Counted from the stretch's first letter, positions 9,036-18,660 are shown. The stretch: DNA of 64,000 nucleotides from Acidobacteriaceae bacterium KBS 146 (GCA_000688615.1 JHVA01000001.1:2914001-2978000), one strand, 5' to 3'. Numbers and translations: made by a program. The notes: a model not told the origin generated them from the letters alone.

Positions 9036-9926
9036 CTATTTCAGGGTCTCAATGGGAATGTTGTCCGGGATCTTCAGTTCAAACTGGTCATCGTCGAGCT
9101 TGTCATTGAGAGTGAGCTTCGTGATGTTGACCGTGAGTGAATAGTGGTCGCGCGGCCGCTCGATGATGATGTTCGAAGGGTAGGGAGTGTTGCCGTAGTA
9201 CTGATAGTTGCTGTAGTGCGCCTTGGTGATAACCTGTCCATTGGTGTCGTAGATATCCTGCTGATAAGGCAGGAGATCAGTCGAATTGATGTGGACGACG
9301 CGGAGCGTACGGACAGTCTGCCCGTCGGGCTTCGCAAGGATCTGGAGGGAGTAAGCAGGCTCTTCAATGAGATCCTTCTTTTTCTTCCCGCTCTCGATCA
9401 CCCGAATATCGGTTGTCATGGAGATGATCTGGTCCTGGTCGGGCCCCTGAATGAACATGGAGTCGAAGAAAACATCGGGACGCAGATTCTCAAGGCCATT
9501 TTTGGACTGCTTGGTAACGGTATTGCTGCCGACAATGGCGCGTTTCCGTGGCGGGATCAGCAGTTTGAATCCGTTTCCGTCGGAGACCATGTCGAGAGCC
9601 TGGGTCCGAACTACAGGAACAAGAAGGATCACGCGGAGAAACTCGGGCTTGCGCATCAGAATGATGCCGGCAAAGCTCGTGTACTGGGTCTCTTTCCCCT
9701 GAAGGCCGCCACCCGTCGTAGCTGCGATATCTACCCTGGCATTGAAGGTCTGCATGGCGCTATAACGGCTGGCCAGCTGCTGGGCCATGGTGTCCAGCGA
9801 GGTGCTCATGATGACATCTGCAACACGAGTCCTGGGAACGGTACGTGTGTGGTACAGACATCCCGTAAGAGCGGGGAGGACGCCGATCATCCCCAGCGCC
9901 AGGGTTTTTCTTATCTTCATGCGCAC
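9036..9926 (-). CDS. Probable outer-membrane lipoprotein, LolB-like fold
   Basis: A 296-residue protein with a lipoprotein signal: positively charged N-terminus, hydrophobic stretch and lipobox L20-T-G-C23. The mature part begins with a helix (MAQQLASRYSAMQTFNARVDIAAT) followed by repeated beta-strand segments such as GIILMRKPEFLRVILLVPVVRTQALDMVSDGNGFKLLIPPRKRAIVG, resembling the half-barrel LolA/LolB fold described in many acidobacterial DUF4292-like lipoproteins. The role may be lipoprotein or lipid handling in the periplasm, but that is fold-level inference only. It stands upstream of nothing on its strand and downstream of mltG by about 130 bases, so a shared transcript is possible. Confidence 0.6.
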   Translation of the reverse strand: MRMKIRKTLALGMIGVLPALTGCLYHTRTVPRTRVADVIMSTSLDTMAQQLASRYSAMQTFNARVDIAATTGGGLQGKETQYTSFAGIILMRKPEFLRVILLVPVVRTQALDMVSDGNGFKLLIPPRKRAIVGSNTVTKQSKNGLENLRPDVFFDSMFIQGPDQDQIISMTTDIRVIESGKKKKDLIEEPAYSLQILAKPDGQTVRTLRVVHINSTDLLPYQQDIYDTNGQVITKAHYSNYQYYGNTPYPSNIIIERPRDHYSLTVNITKLTLNDKLDDDQFELKIPDNIPIETLK

Positions 9927-10057
9927 GAAGGTTAAGTATACCGTCCGGGTTCAGATAGAAGCTGCCGTTACAGAGTGTTTAGATGTTCGTGAATACGAGA
10001 AGGTTCCTGAAAGTACGGGAGGCGAAAACCGGTCCATGCCCCAGGGGTTCCTCGAGA

Positions 10058-11053
10058 TCAATGTTGCACGCTTTTGCGGTAGCTCTGGACGTTCTGATTG
10101 TGTTCCTTCAGCGTTGCCGCAAAGCGACTGTGACCTGCGGCGTCCGAGACGAAATAAAGATAGTCGGTCTTTGCCGGGGTCAAGACCGCTCGAAACGCGG
10201 CCATGCCCGGATTACAGATTGGTCCAGGCGGAAGACCGGAGTGCTTATAGGTGTTATAGGGTGAGGGAGACTGCAGATCGGAGGCGTAGATGGTCCCGCG
10301 CCAGCGATTATTGAGCAGCGCCGCATAGATGACGGTGGGGTCAGTGGCAAGAGGGATGGATTTCGTCAGACGGTTGAGGAACACACCGGCGACCAGAGGC
10401 CGTTCGGAGTCCTGTGCGACCTCCTTTTCAACCAGGGACGCAAGGATGACGGTCCGGGAGACGTTGCTGTCCAGGCTCAGCTGCTGGGTCGCGAGCCGAA
10501 ACCGGCGCACCATCGCGGCGAGAATGTGGACCGCAGGGGTACGGCGGGCGAAATGGTAAGTATCCGGAAAAAGATAACCTTCCAGTGAATCTGGCGGATG
10601 GGCAGCTCCGGAGGTCCACTCCGAGATCAGTTCGGTGTGCTTGCGCTCTTCAGCGAGGAAGGTATTCCGATCGCCGAGCCCTGCGGCCTCCACGGCCTGG
10701 GCGATATCGAAGATGTTGTACCCCTCGGGAATGGTCAGGGTCCGGGTATAAATCTCCCCGTGGGCGATGTGACTGTAGACGTCGGCCATGGGGATGGGGT
10801 GATCGAAACGGTACTCTCCGGCCTTGAGCGTTCCTCCCCGGGTAAGCTTCATAAATTCAAAGGCATAGCGGTTGCGGATGATGCCGCTCTGCTGAAGCTG
10901 CGTAGCGATGGCCTTGGTTCCGGTGTGAGGGGCGATCTCGACGAAGGTCTCGGTCGAGGGGCCAAAGGGAGTGTAAATATAGTAAGTCGCAAGACTACCG
11001 GCGACGAAGGCCACCAGGATGGCGAGCAAAAGGACGATCCCGAGAAACTTCAA
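10058..11053 (-). CDS. mltG: Endolytic murein transglycosylase MltG
   Basis: A 331-residue inner-membrane protein. One transmembrane anchor (residues ~3-26), a LysM-like subdomain, then the YceG catalytic domain with EGYLFPDTYHF (158-168) and ASLVEKE (205-211), which holds the catalytic glutamate; ATDPTVIYA and SPYNTYKHSGLPPGPICNPG are further family signatures. MltG cleaves nascent peptidoglycan strands in the periplasm next to the inner membrane. Length is normal for the family. It is divergent from greA, with about 225 bases between. No partner such as ruvX/yqgF is adjacent here, unlike in many genomes. Confidence 0.95.
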   Translation of the reverse strand: MKFLGIVLLLAILVAFVAGSLATYYIYTPFGPSTETFVEIAPHTGTKAIATQLQQSGIIRNRYAFEFMKLTRGGTLKAGEYRFDHPIPMADVYSHIAHGEIYTRTLTIPEGYNIFDIAQAVEAAGLGDRNTFLAEERKHTELISEWTSGAAHPPDSLEGYLFPDTYHFARRTPAVHILAAMVRRFRLATQQLSLDSNVSRTVILASLVEKEVAQDSERPLVAGVFLNRLTKSIPLATDPTVIYAALLNNRWRGTIYASDLQSPSPYNTYKHSGLPPGPICNPGMAAFRAVLTPAKTDYLYFVSDAAGHSRFAATLKEHNQNVQSYRKSVQH

Positions 11054-11152
11054 CAGAGGGGGCCTCCACCGGAGTACATTTCCTTTATTTTAGTGTGACC
11101 GGCAGTCTTTGATTATGAAGGAGTTGAGGCCTGCAGAAGCAAACGGGCCGGA

Positions 11153-11185
11153 TTGGAGGAAGGATTTTGTCGAAGGTCGTATAAT
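11153..11185 (+). promoter_or_regulatory. Candidate greA promoter
   Basis: A perfect TATAAT box lies at 11180-11185, about 95 bases upstream of the greA start. The best upstream hexamer is TTGGAG at 11153-11158, giving an overlong 21-bp spacer, so the -35 assignment is doubtful and only the -10 box is well supported. A long untranslated leader would follow. Confidence 0.35.
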
Positions 11186-11279
11186 CGTATTTTTCACCCC
11201 CATGCACGAACTTTTCGAGCACGGGGGATTCCGTGGCTTCCGACGTCGCGGGCAATTTAGCCGAAAACAGGAAGGCACC

Positions 11280-11753
11280 ATGCCAGAACAGATCATGAAG
11301 CGGCTCCAGGAGGAGATCAAGCAGCTCGAATACGAGCTGACGACCGAGCTTCCGGCCGAGATTAAAAAGGCCGTCGCTCTGGGCGACTTGAGCGAAAACG
11401 CCGAGTACCACATGGCGAAGCAGCGCCAGGAGTTTGTCAACGCGCGCCTCGGCCAGCTGAAGAAGCGGATGGGCGAACTGGCGCTGGTGAATTTGAGCAA
11501 CATCCCTCGTGACAAGGTGGGCTTCGGCGCCACAGTGACGGTCTTCGATACCTCGAAGGACGAGGAGATTGTCTACAAGCTGGTAACCAGCGAAGAGTCG
11601 GATGTTTCCAAGGGATTAATCTCGACGACCTCACCGATCGGACGTGCCATCCTTGGCAAGAAGGTGGGGGATATGACCACGGTTGTAACCCCGAACGGCA
11701 AGCGGGAGCTCGAGATTCTGAAGTTGATGACGATTCACGACGCTACGGAGTAG
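11280..11753 (+). CDS. greA: Transcription elongation factor GreA
   Basis: A 157-residue protein, the usual GreA length. The N-terminal antiparallel coiled coil carries the acidic tip LGDLSENAEYH, whose Asp and Glu stimulate RNA cleavage by backtracked RNA polymerase; the C-terminal FKBP-like domain includes GFGATVTVFD and SPIGRAILGKKVGDMTTVVTPNGKRELEI. The ATG at 11280 is preceded by AGGAAGG and matches family N-termini, although the frame stays open further upstream. The phosphatidyltransferase gene starts 21 bases downstream, so the two probably form an operon. Confidence 0.95.
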   Translation: MPEQIMKRLQEEIKQLEYELTTELPAEIKKAVALGDLSENAEYHMAKQRQEFVNARLGQLKKRMGELALVNLSNIPRDKVGFGATVTVFDTSKDEEIVYKLVTSEESDVSKGLISTTSPIGRAILGKKVGDMTTVVTPNGKRELEILKLMTIHDATE

Positions 11754-11774
11754 AACAAGCGGCGAGGAGCCGCG

Positions 11775-12449
11775 ATGAGAAGCGGCAGAGGACAAGGGTT
11801 GACCTGGACAGGCGCATTTGGCAAGGGCAGTGGCTGGCTGTTGCAGAAGATCGTAAACGGTCTTGCGCTCTCCCGTATCTCTCCGAACACCCTGACGTTC
11901 ATTGGCCTGATCATTAATATCGTTGCGGCGCTATTTTTCGGATTCGCACGAGGTCCGCACGCCAACCGCATGTTCCTTTATGCCGGGCTGATCATTATCG
12001 GGGCCGGTATCTTCGACATGGTAGACGGACGAGTGGCGCGTCAGACCAACCAGGTCTCGGTGTTCGGTGCGTTTTTCGACTCGGTCATCGACCGCTATTC
12101 CGACGTCGCCATCTTCTTTGGCCTGCTGGTCTACTATGCTCGCGGCAACCGGCTGTTCTACGTCGGACTGGTAGCGTTTGTGATGACCGCCTGCCTGATG
12201 GTGAGCTACACGCGCGCGCGCGCCGAGGCTCTGATTGGGAGCTGCAAAGTTGGTTTCATGGAGCGACCGGAGCGCATCGTCTGCGTGATTCTGGGTGCCC
12301 TCTGTAACCGATGGGGAGTCATGGCGGCAGCATTGTGGGTGCTGGCCGTGTTTTCGACGATTACTGTAATTCACCGCATCCGGTATACCTATCTGGAGAC
12401 GGAACGCCGCAAGCTTGCAGCATCGACCGTTGAAATTCCCTCCCGATAG
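11775..12449 (+). CDS. CDP-alcohol phosphatidyltransferase
   Basis: A 224-residue multi-span inner-membrane enzyme. The signature D-x2-DG-x2-AR-x8-G-x3-D-x3-D is complete at residues 81-106 (D81, D84-G85, A88-R89, G98, D102, D106), which binds Mg2+ and the CDP moiety. Enzymes of this family join a CDP-activated lipid to an alcohol to make phospholipids. The sequence resembles the phosphatidylglycerol- and phosphatidylinositol-phosphate synthase groups, but the alcohol acceptor cannot be decided from the motif alone. It probably lies in an operon with greA. Confidence 0.85.
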   Translation: MRSGRGQGLTWTGAFGKGSGWLLQKIVNGLALSRISPNTLTFIGLIINIVAALFFGFARGPHANRMFLYAGLIIIGAGIFDMVDGRVARQTNQVSVFGAFFDSVIDRYSDVAIFFGLLVYYARGNRLFYVGLVAFVMTACLMVSYTRARAEALIGSCKVGFMERPERIVCVILGALCNRWGVMAAALWVLAVFSTITVIHRIRYTYLETERRKLAASTVEIPSR

Positions 12450-12635
12450 ACGTCCTTCTCGATATCGGTCTCTTCTATCCGAAATCCCCACTCTTCACTA
12501 TTTACGTACCTCTTCAGAGATTCCGTATAGTATGGCTTCGGGGCGATCCCATTTTGGCACGCGCAGGCCTTGCTATTTCTTGTTTCACTTTGCGGCAACT
12601 CTCTTTCTGCGAATTTTGTCTAAAGGCTTTGTGAT

Positions 12636-13790
12636 ATGTCTTCCGCTGCGTATGCACGATCTTCCGAGTCCCCGGTGACGGGGGCGCCATCGTTCGTCTC
12701 CCATGTAACGTGCAATGCTGCGCCTATTCTCGATATGCAGGGCGTCCTGAAAGAGCTTGCAGCACGCACCGGGCAGTCGGGCGCCATGGACGATCTGGAC
12801 TATTTTCTGGCGCGCCCCCAGATACGGAAGAAGACTCCTTACCTGATCTCGCTCTCCTCACAGACTTCGCTCCCGGAGGGGTCTCGTCCGTCGATCGATG
12901 CTGCCCTGCTGCTCTATGAACACCACGTTGGCGGTCACGGTATCCGCATCTTTACCACCGATGACACAACGGGCCGGCGGACCCTGATCTCGCCATCCGG
13001 AATGCGCACAGCCTTCGCTCTGACGGCATGCCAGGAGTTGCTCACGAAGGGCGCTCAGATCATTCTGCTCTCCTTCAGGCATGATGACCCGCGTATCGAC
13101 GTCACTCTCGAAAAACTCCTTCAGGGCTCTGGTTGCAACTGTCGATGGGCGAGCCGCGAGCGCGAGATTGCGGGCCACCTTCCTTTTGAAGCAACGCTTG
13201 AAGGGACCCTCGCTCTGATAGGAACCCGAACCCGAAATCATCTGCGCTACTACCGGCGCCGTGCAGAGAATCAACTGGGGTCTGTATTCGTCCCGGACGC
13301 TCAGATCTCGAGAGAGGACTTCATTGCACTCAATCGTATCTCCGCCTATCCGGTGACGGATGAGGTTGCGGAGTGGCGCTACGATTCCCTGAAAGAACTG
13401 AAATCCCCAATTCTTTACGGCATGCGCGATCGCGACGGACGATGGCTCAGTCTGATTGGAGGCCGCCACTTTGACTGCAACATGGAGATGTATTGGCAGA
13501 TGAATCGCGCCGATATGCCGTCTCAGTCCCTGGGCACTGCGATGCGCGCCTTCCTGATTGAACATGAGGTCAATCGCGGAACCCGGCGCATGTACGTCGA
13601 AGGCGGGACCACGCACTCGATGAGCCACGCATTCGTGCGGGAAAAGTCGACGGACCTGATCGTGATGCGGCAGTCGCCGGTGACGCGGGTCCTTCCCGGA
13701 CTCGTCAAGCGGTTTCTGCCGCCAGAGAACATGCTGCTGCAGGTTCTGGAAGATACCACCCTCGAGTGGCGCGCGGTAAGACGAAGCTGA
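12636..13790 (+). CDS. GNAT-superfamily acyltransferase, BioF2/FemAB-like
   Basis: A 384-residue soluble protein without signal peptide. The segment GTRTRNHLRYYRRRAENQLG followed by a Rossmann-like GNAT core (SPILYGMRDRDGRWLSLIGGRHFDCNMEMYWQMNRADMPSQSLGTAMRAFLIEHEV) matches the BioF2-like/FemAB-type acetyltransferase group (Acetyltransf_6). Proteins of this kind transfer acyl or aminoacyl groups and are often linked to exopolysaccharide or cell-wall chemistry. No polysaccharide genes are adjacent, so the substrate is unknown. About 185 bases upstream hold no gene that can be supported. Confidence 0.6.
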   Translation: MSSAAYARSSESPVTGAPSFVSHVTCNAAPILDMQGVLKELAARTGQSGAMDDLDYFLARPQIRKKTPYLISLSSQTSLPEGSRPSIDAALLLYEHHVGGHGIRIFTTDDTTGRRTLISPSGMRTAFALTACQELLTKGAQIILLSFRHDDPRIDVTLEKLLQGSGCNCRWASREREIAGHLPFEATLEGTLALIGTRTRNHLRYYRRRAENQLGSVFVPDAQISREDFIALNRISAYPVTDEVAEWRYDSLKELKSPILYGMRDRDGRWLSLIGGRHFDCNMEMYWQMNRADMPSQSLGTAMRAFLIEHEVNRGTRRMYVEGGTTHSMSHAFVREKSTDLIVMRQSPVTRVLPGLVKRFLPPENMLLQVLEDTTLEWRAVRRS

Positions 13791-13852
13791 ACCGGCTCAG
13801 CCAGAAACACTCACCATCCCCCATCCCGGGTCTGTCTTCCATAACCGCACGG

Positions 13853-15970
13853 TTAGTGCCGGGAGGGGTACCCGTGCAGCAGCGGTCCAGCGGAGTTCGA
13901 GAAGTTGTAGTTTCCGCGACGGTCTCCATCGATGGTCCAGAACATGGCGCCAATCATCTCTGGGTAGCCACCCGGCTTGCGCAGCTTGTACCGCGTGCCT
14001 GCGGGGACTTTGCCGGTGATGATGTAATCCATCGCCTGGGTCACCTCTAAAGGTTCGACGTCACCGACGAGGAAGCCGACAGCCACCTGGCTCGCGGGCA
14101 CCGGCGGGAAGAACTGCTTCGGATCACCACCGACGTTAAAGCCGTGCAGCAGAAGCTCCGTCATCGCGGCGTGGTAATCCACATTGCCGGCCTGATAGAT
14201 CTCTCCATCCAGACCCTGGAGCGGCGGCGTGTTGTAGTCCTGCACGTCGATGAAAGTCAGGATGTCGCGGATCGCATACGTGATCGCCAGATAAGATCCG
14301 AACTGCCCTCCATAGCTCGGATAGCCCGCAGGAATCTGCGTGCCTTCAGGCACCAGGCTGATCATAAAGTTCGATCCAAAATGATCGTGCAGCTGCCTGA
14401 GTGCAGTAATCAGGTTGACGATCGAAGGCGTCGTCGGGTGCCGGAAATCCGTATCGCCCGGATCGATTGAGAGCGAGGGGCTCTCAAAATCGATATCGAT
14501 TCCGTCGAAGCCGTACTCCTCGACGATCTTCGTCACCGACGAGACGTAGTTTGGAATGCGTGCCGGGTTCGCCAGCGTGAAGTGCTGCCCGCCGCCGCCG
14601 AGCGAGATCATCACCTTTTTGCCCTTGCTCTTGAGGTACTGAATGTCCGCCTTGAAGGTAGCGGGGTCCATTCCCGTCGGAGTGTGAAACTGCAGCGTGC
14701 CCTCGGGAGCGTTCTTATCCGGCGTCGCAAAGGCTACCAGGATATAGTCCCACTGGGGCGAAACATCCCGCAGTGGAAACGTTCCGTTGGCCCCTGCGTA
14801 ACCTGACCAGTAACCGATCAGCTTGTGGCCGTTTCCGGTTGCCGGAGGCTGGATGGGCTCAGCGGTGGGCGTCGCCGCTGGACCAGCGCCGCGACGTGCC
14901 GGGCAGGGCTGCGCAGCCTCCGTCAGGATCTTCGTATCGGGAAAGCTGTAGGTCTTCCCCGTGGTGTCCGACGAGCCCACGTACCACGACATCAGAGCAA
15001 CATTCTGCACATGGTAAGCAGCACTTCCGCTGCCGACCGGGTACGGCTCCGATGCCGGAAAGTTGTTCTTCAGGTTCGTGTCCGTCGGCTGCAACTGGAA
15101 ATATGTCGAACCCACACGGTTTCCGCCGCAGCGGCCACCGTCTCCTGGCCGCATCGAGGCAGGCCGCATCCAGCTCACCGCATTACCTGGGGCCGACGCC
15201 GGGTTCAGGTGCTGCTCATACAGCTCGTGCTGATACAGGGGATCGAAGAGAGGATCGTTCACAAACTCCGCCAGTTGCTGCGTCAGAGGCTGCACATCCT
15301 TGTCCTCGATCGGCACGGGAGCACGCCGCAGGTAGCTCGCCAGCACGAAGGAGTTGCCCGTAGCACGGTCGACGCCGTGCGTTCCCCAGGAGCAGCAAAC
15401 CGTCGCGTCACCCATCGCGTAGAAGGTCGTGTTGTGGGTGACAGCGAAGACCAGCTTGCCGTCCTGCTTCGGCAGCTGCTTGAAGATCTCTTTCTGGAGG
15501 TACTCGAGGTCGACCACCGCAGCTGCCTCGCCCGTCGACTTCGACGTGAGGACATAGCCGTAGCCCACAGGGATTGTCACCTTCACCGGCTTGATCTCCG
15601 GCCTGCTTAACAGCGTGTGCCACTGCTTCGCATAGGGGAAGGTTGAGCGCAGCATGGCGTCCCCATATTGCGTCGTCTCTGAGCCGAACTTGAATCGTGT
15701 AAAGACCGGCGATCGCAGCAGTGCGGGCACATCTCCAGTCGCGTCCAGGGCGAAGGGCTTGCCCGCAACCCTCTTCGATTCGAACGAGAGAGTGACAGGT
15801 GCCAGAACGGTAGGGATCGTCGTCGTCGCGCCCTTGGAAGGGTCGGCTCCCATCAGCGTGTAAGACTTTCCTCCGGTCTGATGGACGAAGACAGGAGCCG
15901 TTCCCTGTCCGCTTGCGGAGTGCAACGGTACGACACACGACAACAGAAGTCCAAACACCTTGAGTCTCAT
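13853..15970 (-). CDS. Secreted GH18 chitinase-like protein with unassigned N-terminal half
   Basis: A 705-residue exported protein. The ATG at 15970 opens a signal peptide (MRLKVFGLLLSCVVPLHSASG) and has AAGG 7 bases upstream; a longer in-frame start at 16033 would bury it. Residues ~25-355 form a cysteine-containing region (CCSWGTHG; RCGGNRVGSTY) that I cannot assign to a family. A Pro/Ala/Thr linker (~360-380) leads to a GH18 TIM barrel with SLGGG and the full catalytic DGIDIDFE motif (D489, D492, D494, E496). GH18 enzymes cleave beta-1,4 GlcNAc polymers by substrate-assisted catalysis, so chitin or peptidoglycan-like substrates are likely. It lies next to another exported glycosidase on the same strand. 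Confidence 0.85.
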   Translation of the reverse strand: MRLKVFGLLLSCVVPLHSASGQGTAPVFVHQTGGKSYTLMGADPSKGATTTIPTVLAPVTLSFESKRVAGKPFALDATGDVPALLRSPVFTRFKFGSETTQYGDAMLRSTFPYAKQWHTLLSRPEIKPVKVTIPVGYGYVLTSKSTGEAAAVVDLEYLQKEIFKQLPKQDGKLVFAVTHNTTFYAMGDATVCCSWGTHGVDRATGNSFVLASYLRRAPVPIEDKDVQPLTQQLAEFVNDPLFDPLYQHELYEQHLNPASAPGNAVSWMRPASMRPGDGGRCGGNRVGSTYFQLQPTDTNLKNNFPASEPYPVGSGSAAYHVQNVALMSWYVGSSDTTGKTYSFPDTKILTEAAQPCPARRGAGPAATPTAEPIQPPATGNGHKLIGYWSGYAGANGTFPLRDVSPQWDYILVAFATPDKNAPEGTLQFHTPTGMDPATFKADIQYLKSKGKKVMISLGGGGQHFTLANPARIPNYVSSVTKIVEEYGFDGIDIDFESPSLSIDPGDTDFRHPTTPSIVNLITALRQLHDHFGSNFMISLVPEGTQIPAGYPSYGGQFGSYLAITYAIRDILTFIDVQDYNTPPLQGLDGEIYQAGNVDYHAAMTELLLHGFNVGGDPKQFFPPVPASQVAVGFLVGDVEPLEVTQAMDYIITGKVPAGTRYKLRKPGGYPEMIGAMFWTIDGDRRGNYNFSNSAGPLLHGYPSRH

Positions 15971-16045
15971 AGCGGCCTTATCTCTCTCTAAAAGCGTGGA
16001 GCCAGCATCTTTCAACCGGCTCGCCTTCGGCAACTGGCAATTGCC

Positions 16046-17383
16046 CTACTTCTTCGGAGCATGTCCCAGCCTGCGGGCATAGTCCAAAAACACGAGAGCT
16101 GCGGGCGAGTATCCACTGGGGTCTTTCTGAGTGAAGTCCCCTGTCCATGGGTCCATCTGCTGCCGAAACTCGATATTCCGCATGATGGCCTCGCACCACT
16201 TGCCCATCATCTGCTTCAGCTCCGCGCCTTTTCCGTAGTGCTCCATCCAGCGCGGCGCGCGCAGGGCCGTCAACGCCTGCGTAGCTCCGCCCCAGCTGTT
16301 GCGGGGAATTGGTCTGACAAAGGTCGGATCATCCATCGCAACGGAGGTCAGAGGGTAGGGCGCCCAGAACGCCTTGGGGTTATGAATCTGCCGGGTCCAG
16401 ACTGCCTCAAAGATGGCGTGATCGCGAGCCTCGGACATCTTCAGCACATGCTCTCCTAAAACGCGGCTGATGACATCGGATCGTACCCGCACAAACTTGT
16501 TCTCGGTATCCAGATCGTAGAAGGCGGCGTCTTTCTCGTCATAGAGCTTTGACAAGATCAGGTGACGCAGATCCTCCGCCTCCGACTCCCAGCGCGAAGC
16601 CTCATTCGGTTTCCCGAGAGCCTTCGCCATGGCTGCCAGGGCAACGCGTCCGCCGTATACCGTAGCGGAGAGATCGGGACACAATCTGGGTACTCCAACC
16701 CCTGAAGGAAATTTCTTTGCGTCGGCATCGGGACAGCGATTCGGAACGCCCTTCCATCGCGGGCTGTTGTCGTGTCCCGTGTCATAGGTGCAGAAGCCTT
16801 CTACCAGACCTGTCCCGCGCGTGTTCCGATAGCGGCGCAGCCACGCATCCCAACGGCTGCAGGCTTTGTAGGCGGCCACGAGCAGCTCATCGTCGCTGGT
16901 CAGCTGCGAAAGCTCCCAGGCAGTTGCTGCGATCGGCACCACCATCTGGATCTGGCCGTATCCCGCCTCGGTCATCTTGATGGATGCAGGCAGCTGGCCG
17001 TCTTCGCGCTGCAGTGCAAAGAACGCCATGTGATTGTTCTTTGCTACTGCCAGCGGAGCCCTCGCGGGATCGGTCTCGCTGACATACTTCGCCAGCGTTC
17101 CATAGACCAGGCCCTCCTGTGGCCCGCACTCCTGCCATATTCCCGGATAGACGGCTCCCTCAAAGAGCACGGGCCGGTCATACCGTGGAACACTTCGAAC
17201 ATTTCCTGCGAGAACGGTCAAAGCGGCATTCCATGTCTCTTGCCAGCGCGCCTCTGTCGCATCCGAAGATTTGGATTGGGCCCGGACGAATCCGCCGCTC
17301 AGCTGCATCGCTGCAGCGGCACCTGCCGACTTCAGCAGGCTTCTTCTCGTTACCTTGGGTGTTTCAAATGAGATGGGATGCAT
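16046..17383 (-). CDS. Tat-exported MGH1-like (GH63/GH37-type) glycoside hydrolase
   Basis: A 445-residue protein that begins with a twin-arginine signal (TRRSLLKSAGAAAA, residues ~12-25), then an alpha/alpha-toroid domain: WELSQLTSDDELLVAAYKACSRWDAWLRRYRN, DLSATVYGGRVALAAMAKALGK and PRNSWGGATQALTALRAPRW, the last resembling the NWGG-type loop of trehalase/mannosylglycerate hydrolase relatives. The substrate is not predictable. The frame extends upstream to 17488, but the ATG at 17383 places the Tat motif correctly and has GGATAAG before it. It ends 75 bases before the GH18 gene on the same strand, so the two probably form an operon for glycan use. Confidence 0.75.
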   Translation of the reverse strand: MHPISFETPKVTRRSLLKSAGAAAAMQLSGGFVRAQSKSSDATEARWQETWNAALTVLAGNVRSVPRYDRPVLFEGAVYPGIWQECGPQEGLVYGTLAKYVSETDPARAPLAVAKNNHMAFFALQREDGQLPASIKMTEAGYGQIQMVVPIAATAWELSQLTSDDELLVAAYKACSRWDAWLRRYRNTRGTGLVEGFCTYDTGHDNSPRWKGVPNRCPDADAKKFPSGVGVPRLCPDLSATVYGGRVALAAMAKALGKPNEASRWESEAEDLRHLILSKLYDEKDAAFYDLDTENKFVRVRSDVISRVLGEHVLKMSEARDHAIFEAVWTRQIHNPKAFWAPYPLTSVAMDDPTFVRPIPRNSWGGATQALTALRAPRWMEHYGKGAELKQMMGKWCEAIMRNIEFRQQMDPWTGDFTQKDPSGYSPAALVFLDYARRLGHAPKK

Positions 17384-17430
17384 ACTTATCCATAGTACGT
17401 CCGCACAAGAGACGATAGACTGTCCTCCGC

Positions 17431-18624
17431 ATGCAAGCTCGACAGCGTTCCTATTCCCATTCCGAGTCCGACACCGCTGATGATGCAATCTATGCCGAAC
17501 TGGATCCTGCGGTCTTTCGAAAACGCCTGATGAGCTGGTACCGTCAGCATGCTCGCGAGTTGCCTTGGCGCGGAATCACCGACCCTTACCGTACCTGGGT
17601 TTCGGAGGTCATGCTGCAGCAAACCCGCGTTGCCGCAGTGGTCGAGCATTACCACGCCTTCCTGCGCCGCTTTCCTACGATTCTCGCGCTCGCTCTCGCC
17701 ACCGAAGACGACGTTCTCGCCGCCTGGTCGGGCCTTGGGTACTATCGCCGCGCCCGCATGCTTCACAAGGCCGCGAAGTTCATTACGGAGGAGCGTGGGG
17801 GGGTCCTTCCCAGTACAGCCGCCGAGCTGCGCACTCTGCCCGGCATCGGGGAATATACCTGCGCCGCGATCGCCAGTATCGCCTTCGGCGAAGGCGTTCC
17901 TGTGCTTGATGGCAACGTCGAACGTGTCCTGCTACGTCTGCTGGGGAGGCCCGAGGAAGGAACCATGATCAGCCGCACTTTTCTGCAGCGTCAGGCTGCG
18001 GCTCTGGTTCCCCGCCGTCGCGTCGATCACAAATCCAACGCGGCTGGCGATCATAACCAGGCCATGATGGAACTCGGCGCAACCATCTGCCTTCCACGCG
18101 CTCCGCTCTGTCTCAACTGCCCCGTCTTTTCCATGTGCAAGACGCGAGGGGAACATGTAACTCTTCTTCGAGCCACGCAGCGCAGTCGTCCCGCTGCCCA
18201 TCTGCTCTCCCTGCGCAAACGCGGAACGGCCACGCAGGTCCTGCTGGAGCGCCGTGCGGACGACGTGGCTCTGATGCCCGGCATGTACGAGCTGCCGCCG
18301 CTCCCGCTCGATGCAGTCGAGAACCGCGAGCCCATGCTGCGGGTTCGGCACTCCATCACTAACACCAACTACTATGTGCAGGTTTTTGCTCCTCGGGGTT
18401 CCACGGATCGCGCTCTTCGCCGCGCCATTCCCGCTGCAAAAGCAGACCTGCACTGGGTCCGCACCAACCGTCTGCACTCACTTCCGTTGACGGGCCTCGC
18501 CCGCAAAATTCTGCAGCGGCTCGACGTGATGGAGACCCGCCCCGTAACCCTGCCGGAACCGCTGTCCGATACGCCGGCTGCACCCACTCGCAAAAAACCC
18601 AGGGCCAGTGCGGTGAAAGTCTAA
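17431..18624 (+). CDS. mutY: A/G-specific adenine DNA glycosylase MutY
   Basis: A 397-residue base-excision repair enzyme that removes adenine opposite 8-oxoguanine. Seen: ELPWRGITDPYRTWVSEVMLQQTRV with the catalytic Glu, helix-hairpin-helix LPGIGEYTCAAIASIAFG, the catalytic Asp in VPVLDGNVERVLLR, a [4Fe-4S] cluster motif C-x6-C-x2-C-x5-C in CLPRAPLCLNCPVFSMC, and a C-terminal NUDIX-like 8-oxoG recognition domain (~240-360). A Lys/Arg-rich tail ends the protein. It is divergent from the MGH1-like gene. Length is slightly above the usual 350 residues because of the N- and C-terminal tails. Confidence 0.95.
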   Translation: MQARQRSYSHSESDTADDAIYAELDPAVFRKRLMSWYRQHARELPWRGITDPYRTWVSEVMLQQTRVAAVVEHYHAFLRRFPTILALALATEDDVLAAWSGLGYYRRARMLHKAAKFITEERGGVLPSTAAELRTLPGIGEYTCAAIASIAFGEGVPVLDGNVERVLLRLLGRPEEGTMISRTFLQRQAAALVPRRRVDHKSNAAGDHNQAMMELGATICLPRAPLCLNCPVFSMCKTRGEHVTLLRATQRSRPAAHLLSLRKRGTATQVLLERRADDVALMPGMYELPPLPLDAVENREPMLRVRHSITNTNYYVQVFAPRGSTDRALRRAIPAAKADLHWVRTNRLHSLPLTGLARKILQRLDVMETRPVTLPEPLSDTPAAPTRKKPRASAVKV

Positions 18625-18660
18625 ACTGATTCCATCATTCCGTCCGGCAGGAGTTCGCAC

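Noticed and set aside
14825..15610. Open frame antisense to the GH18 gene
   Set aside because: Same reason: shadow of a high-GC coding strand.
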